The position numbers and the translations under genes were made by a program. From Zoroaster sp. YZ-2022 (taxonomy: Eukaryota > Echinodermata > Asteroidea > Forcipulatida > Zoroasteridae), in the NCBI GenBank assembly GCA_029582265.1, contig CM055833.1, forward strand, positions 28,858,288-28,922,287: DNA of 64,000 bases. Reading direction: 5' to 3'. Numbering within the stretch: the stretch's first letter is position 1; each line of letters starts with the position of its first letter. Shown here in pieces: positions 61,101-64,000 of the stretch. The notes beneath the pieces are model-generated. The model did no database searches, was not told the DNA's origin, and worked only from the letters and a program-made list of their open reading frames with translations.

Positions 61101-63423
61101 ATGTTATCTTTCTGTCCAGTGTGTGGCCGCCAAAGTCGGCACTAGTGCCATCCAGAGTCAGCTTAATGACTTACAGGATTCTCACACTGAGATTGAGAGA
61201 GAGTTGGAGCTACTTCAGGATGAGATCATGGAAGTGAAGGCCGACCACGAGAAGAGAATCACTCAGATGCAGAGAACTCATGAAGACAAGGTAGGGACAC
61301 TAAAACAAAAAGAACGTTGTACAGTTGACGTGGCTTCGAGACAGAGGTGCATTATGTTCGTTTGCATCTCGCATGCTTAATTGATGTTTTGTGTCACACT
61401 GACTCATGTGGTTATAAGTCGGTATTTTACGACCAAATACAAAAACATAAAACAAATCTTCTTTTCCAACAAAAGTAACTCAACAATAAGTTTCTGTTTG
61501 GAACTGATGACAAAGTTGTTACTCTGAATGTGAAATGTAGAAACATTATACAGTCCTGTGGTGTGCTTTTCTTATGAGGGCACAGTCACAAAAATGGCCA
61601 GGGGTCAATTTCATAGAGCTACTTAGCAGAAATATTTGCTTAGCAGATTTCATTGGTTACCAGTTAAACTTTCATACAAAATGTATGCATTTTGGCTGGT
61701 AGTCTGTTGTATATTGCTTAGTGAAAATATTTGCTTAGCAGATTTCATTGGTTATCAGTTAAACTTTCATACAAAATGTGTGCATTTTGGCTGGTAGTCT
61801 GTTGTATATTGCTTAGTGAAAATATTTGCTTAGCAGATTTCATTGGTTACCAGCCAAACTTTCATACAAAATGTATGCAGTTTGGCTGGTAGTCTGTTGT
61901 ATATTGCTTAGTGAAAATATTTGCTTAGCAGATTTCATTGGTTACCAGCCAAACTTTCATACAAAATGTATGCAGTTTGGCTGGTAGTCTGTTGTATATT
62001 GCTTAGTGAAAATATTTGCTTAGCAGATTTCATTGGTTACCAGCCAAACTTTCATACAAAATGTATGCATTTTGGCTGGTAGTCTGTTTTATATTGCTTA
62101 GTGAAAATATTTGCTTAGCATAATTTTCCGCTTGGCAGCTCTATGAAATTGGGCCCTGGTTGCAAGCATGCCGGTGATCTGTTGAAACTTGGAAGGGTTT
62201 CCTATGATTTATTTAGCAACACACATATACATCTATCTATTTTCAAACCATTCTGTTCATTGTACATGATGCTGTGTGCAACTTGACTATTAAAAGGCAA
62301 ATCCCAGATTATGCTATTATTCATCATAAGTTAACAAATTAAATAAATTTTTCTTGAGTACGATTTATATATTTTTTTCCGTCACATTTTCTGTACAGGT
62401 GCTGTATCTTCTCACCCAGCTTTCACAGGCAAAACATCAAACGGGTGCAACACCGACACCCTCTGTTGAAAAAGATGACCAGTTGATTAAGAGAATCAAG
62501 TTTCAGGTAAGTAAGAAAGATATCAAGCCAGCCTGAGTTGATTAGATTCTTACAATCTGCATGAAAAGAAAATCGCATGCAATTGAAGAGACAAGGCTCA
62601 GGGGTCGAAATTATCTTGAGTTTTATGGTAGCCCACAGGACTAGTTATGTCAAAATTTTAATAATTCTTCACATTTTTTAGTAGTCCTGAAAAAGGTGAA
62701 AACATGGAGTCTGTATTTTGTACTTGCATACAAGTAAAGTTGAATTGTTGATTTCATTTTTTTCACCAGCCCATCGGACTACCCAAACCCCAGCAGCTAG
62801 TAGTCACGCTGCTAAAACCACTAGCCTCGGGCTAGCGGACTAGTGTTAATTTCGTCCCCTGCAGTCTACTTCCATGCACATAGTGGTAACTTAATAATGA
62901 CTAGTGTACAGAACGACCTTACCATGATTGAATGACCATGATTGATTGACCATGATTGAATGACCATGATTGATTGCAGCAAATTGTTTGTACAATCACA
63001 TAACATCTTATTTTCAACAATTCAGGGGTGCAATTTGTCCGGATTTTCAAAAATTGCAATGTTGTGATCCTCCGGATTTTACAGATTTAAGCAATAAAGG
63101 AAAGCAAAGCAAATGCTCAGAACTATAGATTTCACCCCAGCGCTGTTCACAACAGTGGCCCCAATACCCCTAGCAAAATTTACGTGGATTTTTCAAAATT
63201 GCCCAATCACGCAGGGGTCATTTCTGAGTTTCTTAGTCTCCTCTAAGAAGACGTTTTCAGCCGTGTACATCTCGTACCTTCATATAACATGTCACCCAGT
63301 CAAGTGATGATGCTTTTAAGGGGTTGTTTCGTTTGTATCTTACAGGATGATCAAATCAGAGAGTTGAGTACACTCCATGAGCAACTACAGGAGACGGCCG
63401 AAGAGAACGAACAATTACAAAAG
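40803..63423 (+). CDS. KIF4: Chromokinesin KIF4, 23 exons in window, 3' end beyond window
   Basis: KIF4 is a plus-end kinesin-4 motor that binds chromosomes and the spindle midzone. Exons: 40803-41046, 41728-41912, 42140-42229, 43326-43492, 44438-44532, 44738-44857, 45653-45828, 48474-48538, 48653-48710, 49258-49335, 50362-50589, 51940-52125, 53384-53487, 55102-55246, 55605-55715, 56689-56772, 57179-57298, 57809-57952, 59726-59864, 60051-60130, 61120-61290, 62399-62506, 63346-63423. Splice sites are GT-AG and phases agree (992 codons; human KIF4A is ~1230). The motor has GQTGSGKTY (91-99), NSTSSRSH (207-214) and DLAGSE (241-246). The stalk matches KIF4, e.g. [17 protein letters not shown]. 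The Cys-rich C-terminal domain would follow. A second ATG lies one codon after the first. Confidence 0.97.
41200..41540. repeat. Dispersed repeats in KIF4 intron 1
   Basis: The segment 41290-41430 matches, inverted, 27680-27790 and the end of the 64-bp array at 45330-45430 (GAACTAATTATTACTCAA, CACATGGTGTCACCGC). It is followed by a short GAATT-repeat. Confidence 0.6.
42246..42425. mobile_element. Foldback MITE, single-unit copy (KIF4 intron 3)
   Basis: Ends GGGCCAATTTCATAGAGCT and AGCAGCTCTATGAATCTGG, with inner TTTGCTTAGCAAG and GGCTGGTA. Same family as 61600-62157 and a partial copy at 32328-32390. Confidence 0.7.
42428..42795 (+). mobile_element. tRNA-derived SINE with (ATT)n tail (KIF4 intron 3)
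   Basis: Plus-strand copy: head GGTCGAGCAGTTTAGTGCAT, B box GGGTTCGAATCCC, body with CCTTGAGCAAGACACTTTAC, tail (ATT)n at 42773-42797. Confidence 0.85.
43537..43913. mobile_element. TTAA-flanked MITE inside KIF4 intron 4
   Basis: TTAA at 43533-43536 and 43914-43917. It starts CCCTCCTACACATGGAGG and contains a ~90-bp internal near-duplication (GTGTGACAGNGCACAGAAGG, GGCCACTGGCAACAGCTAAT). Confidence 0.7.
44087..44290. mobile_element. TTAA-flanked palindromic MITE (KIF4 intron 4)
   Basis: TTAA at 44083-44086 and 44291-44294; ends AGGCCCAATTATATCG.. and ..AGTGTCCCT. Same family as 60414-60629 and the split copy at 37063-37792. Confidence 0.65.
44965..45350. repeat. 64-bp tandem repeat, ~6 copies (KIF4 intron 6)
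   Basis: Unit landmark TTTGCATGGTGAAAAGGATA recurs every 64 bp from 44981. Each unit ends GGTGACACCATGTAG. The last unit runs into a dispersed repeat (45355-45435). Because no unit has a stop in several minus frames, the array creates overlapping spurious frames of up to 158 codons. Confidence 0.9.
46389..46495 (-). pseudogene. Possible LINE reverse-transcriptase C-terminal fragment
   Basis: The minus frame reads [20 protein letters not shown] then [26 protein letters not shown] is a common motif near the end of non-LTR retrotransposon ORF2 proteins. The match is short and isolated. Confidence 0.5.
47096..47351. mobile_element. MITE with CTCAAAACAATTTAGGGAAC inverted ends
   Basis: Inverted ends of ~25 bp (CTCAAAACAATTTAGGGAAC / GTTCCCTAAATTGTTTTGAG) enclose ~200 bp of non-coding sequence, inside the larger insertion of intron 7. 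Confidence 0.7.
48474..63423 (+). CDS. KIF4: KIF4 neck and coiled-coil stalk exons (8-23)
   Basis: Exon 8 has [17 protein letters not shown], the KIF4 neck region. Exons 9-18 are heptad-rich stalk, with [20 protein letters not shown] in exon 14. Exon 18 has [20 protein letters not shown] and exon 20 [19 protein letters not shown], both typical of KIF4. Exons 21-23 continue the coiled coil. Many exons start in phase 0, and lengths are short (58-228 bp). Confidence 0.93.
49393..49760. mobile_element. TTAA-flanked MITE with ATGGTTTGAATGG-rich core (KIF4 intron 10)
   Basis: TTAA at 49389-49392 and 49761-49764; ends CCCTCCTACTTTTGG and CAGTAGGAGGG. The interior repeats TTTTGAATGGT and its complement CCATTTGAA many times. 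Confidence 0.75.
51002..51312. mobile_element. TTAA-flanked MITE, intact copy (KIF4 intron 11)
   Basis: TTAA at 50998-51001 and 51313-51316; ends CCCTCCTACTATAGC and GTAGTAGGAGGG. The body is rich in TTTTGAC/GTCAAAA motifs. This is the reference copy for the truncated members at 22072 and 29222. Confidence 0.8.
52432..52803 (+). mobile_element. tRNA-derived SINE with (ATT)n tail (KIF4 intron 12)
   Basis: Head GGTCAAGCGGTTTAGCGCGT, B box GGGTTCGAATCCC, conserved body, (ATT)n tail at 52778-52803. It is the most complete copy of the family here. Confidence 0.87.
53028..53340. mobile_element. MITE with GTGTGCCCGGAAGAAGG inverted ends (KIF4 intron 12)
   Basis: Ends CGTTGTGTGCCCGGAAGAAG and CTTCTTCCGGGCACACGACG. 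An internal inverted copy (CTTCTTCTGGGCACACAAAG) lies at 53077-53096. The right end is 43 bp before exon 13. Confidence 0.7.
54311..54502. mobile_element. Near-perfect hairpin MITE with 6-bp TSD
   Basis: AGTTTG is duplicated at 54305-54310 and 54503-54508. Two ~95-bp arms, starting CAGAGCTGCCAACTCTTCCG, differ at only about two positions and meet at CTTTTGGCACCAAAAG. It is non-coding and clearly recent. Confidence 0.85.
54740..54992. mobile_element. Foldback MITE with TAGGGAGGAGAGC ends
   Basis: Arms share GGTACAGCCAAGCCTTTGAG, AAGCC, AGGCC and AATCTGTCTTTT in inverted form. A related larger copy spans 58720-59695. Confidence 0.75.
55848..56100. mobile_element. Foldback MITE with GCGCATACGCACA core (KIF4 intron 15)
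   Basis: Ends TAGACCTTATGCATATGATG and CGTCATACGCATAAGGTCTA; next to them ACTGAA / TTCAGT. The core repeats CGCATACGCACAG about six times. The right end was then hit by a hAT-type MITE. Confidence 0.75.
56095..56298. mobile_element. hAT-type MITE with 8-bp TSD GGTCTATA
   Basis: GGTCTATA is duplicated at 56087-56094 and 56299-56306. Ends CAGCGGCGTAGCC and GGCTACGCCGCTG are typical of hAT. The interior is G/C-homopolymer rich (TGCCCCCCA). It inserted into the terminal bases of the preceding foldback MITE. Confidence 0.88.
56889..57027. mobile_element. Small MITE (KIF4 intron 16)
   Basis: Inverted ends TGTTATTGAGTTCTTT / AAAGAACTCAATAACA around ~105 bp of non-coding DNA. Confidence 0.6.
58098..58238. 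mobile_element. Small foldback repeat (KIF4 intron 18)
   Basis: Inverted arms AGGGCTTAAAATCAGAACTG.. and CAGTTCTGGTTTTAAGCCC, also GTTATGTCC / GGACATACC. Confidence 0.6.
58720..59695. mobile_element. Foldback MITE carrying a mariner-type MITE (KIF4 intron 18)
   Basis: Outer ends GAGGGAGGAGGGCCAAAGTC and GACTTTAGCCCTCCTCCCT, with inner GGTACAGACAAGCTTTGAGA, match the family at 54740-54992. The interior is occupied by the element at 59010-59606. Confidence 0.7.
59010..59606. mobile_element. Mariner-type MITE with ~225-bp inverted repeats
   Basis: TA at 59008-59009 and 59607-59608. Ends CAGGGTGTCCCCATAAAA and the reverse complement; the arms (to ~59237 and from ~59378) are nearly identical. 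The unique centre is ~140 bp with no coding capacity, so it depends on a transposase elsewhere. The mirrored arms produce identical 63-codon frames that are not genes. Confidence 0.88.
60414..60629. mobile_element. TTAA-flanked palindromic MITE, intact (KIF4 intron 20)
   Basis: TTAA at 60410-60413 and 60630-60633; ends AGGGACAGTATCGTCATGATC and the near reverse complement. Arms carry GGCATGGAATCGG and CACAGTGACTGAAAAT in inverted form. Confidence 0.82.
61600..62157. mobile_element. Foldback MITE with internal 95-bp unit expanded ~5x (KIF4 intron 21)
   Basis: Outer ends GGGGTCAATTTCATAGAGCT and AGCTCTATGAAATTGGGCCC. Inside, TTTGCTTAGCAGATTTCATT recurs at 61730, 61825, 61920 and 62015, an exact 95-bp period. 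The single-unit relative is at 42246-42425. Confidence 0.85.
62600..62870. repeat. Dispersed repeat (KIF4 intron 22)
   Basis: Full copy, inverted relative to the one interrupted at 23910-24480; it contains CAGCAGCTAGTAGTCACG and CACTAGCCTCGGGCTAGCGG. Confidence 0.65.
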
Positions 63424-63449
63424 GTAGGAAGAGATGATAATCAACTGAT

Positions 63450-63850
63450 TTAATTTTGCCCTACACCGACGTGTGTACAGCACTGCATACTCAGTGCTTT
63501 CCGAGTGTCTGTGAAAAAACTACACAGGCGACTCGGGCGGGATTCGAACCCACGACCTCCTGCTTACGAGTGCAGACGTCTTAACCTCTCGACCACCGAG
63601 CTTGCCCGATGACAATTGGCCGGCTAGAATCCCATATAGCAGCGGGTTCCGCGATATATATATATATATATAGGTTGGTGAAATTCTTGCGTTGGGAGAT
63701 AAACAACTGATTTAATTTTGCCCTACACCGACGTGTGTATAGCACTGCATACTCAGTGCTTTCCGAGTGTCTGTGAAAAAACTACACAGGCGACTCGGGC
63801 GGGATTCGAACCCACGACCTCCTGCTTACGAGTGCAGAAGATGATAATCT
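63450..63850 (-). mobile_element. Two direct copies of a second tRNA-derived SINE flanking a (TA)n tract
   Basis: 63461-63592 and 63707-63838 are almost identical. On the minus strand each has a tRNA-like head (GGTCGAGAGGTTAAGACG in the first), a B box GGGTTCGAATCCC, then GGGCGACT-type stem sequence. The spacer has (TA)n at 63655-63672. A diverged relative is at 50745-50850. The second copy lacks the head's 5' part. Confidence 0.75.
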
Positions 63851-64000
63851 TGAGACTCCAGGAGGAATTTACCACAAATCCCCCTTGACTGCCATTTTTA
63901 GGTTAAAGGGAAGGTACAACATTGGTAACTACCAGATCATCAAATTAAATCGTGTCACTCGCTTTGCTAAACAAGCAGGTGAACACCCTCACTATCTTCG

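Noticed and set aside
63480..63605. Possible tRNA gene on minus
   Set aside because: There is a good B box and partial stems, but the anticodon arm is imperfect and the sequence is duplicated with the same flanks; it fits a SINE better.

Overview
The window is nuclear DNA from an animal. It has spliced genes with GT-AG introns, (ATT)n-tailed tRNA-derived SINEs, many foldback MITEs and several superfamilies of cut-and-paste transposon. The repeat style and the protein matches suggest an invertebrate deuterostome, most likely an echinoderm, but no species can be named from the sequence alone.

Left part (1-20.4 kb): transposon-dominated. A foldback unit lies at about 1.3-2.5 kb. From 2811 to 9576 lies a 6.8 kb element with a 9-bp target duplication and inverted arms built of ~198-bp tandem repeats (MULE/Rehavkus-like). 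It contains two mariner-like insertions: an apparently intact 1773-bp copy with 213-bp inverted repeats and a 365-residue transposase whose last two catalytic Asp are 41 residues apart, and a broken copy itself split by an 8-bp-TSD hAT-like element. A THAP-domain exon fragment lies near 10.6 kb. From 12995 to 20177 lies a 7183-bp element with a perfect 6-bp target duplication and palindrome-bearing inverted repeats. It carries an integrase-type DDE transposase (IS3EU-like, minus strand) and, convergent with it, a HECT-type ubiquitin-ligase-like gene (plus strand). Both genes are frameshifted.

Middle (20.86-36.35 kb, plus strand): a complete 18-exon PLK4 gene, the master kinase of centriole duplication. 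It has the kinase domain, a DSG degron, a long linker and three polo boxes; the 1082 codons stay in frame across all junctions.

Right (39.6-64 kb, plus strand): the chromokinesin gene KIF4, with a G2/M-type promoter signature, a likely non-coding first exon and 23 coding exons (992 codons) before the window ends. The motor, neck and most of the coiled-coil stalk are present; the C-terminal Cys-rich domain is not reached. PLK4 and KIF4 are head to tail and both act in cell division.

Introns and the intergenic gap hold a dense MITE/SINE landscape. The most frequent type is flanked by TTAA, and some copies have expanded internal units into minisatellites (44 bp and others). All 41 coding exons of the two host genes read without frameshift, so the breaks in the transposon genes are probably real decay rather than sequencing error.
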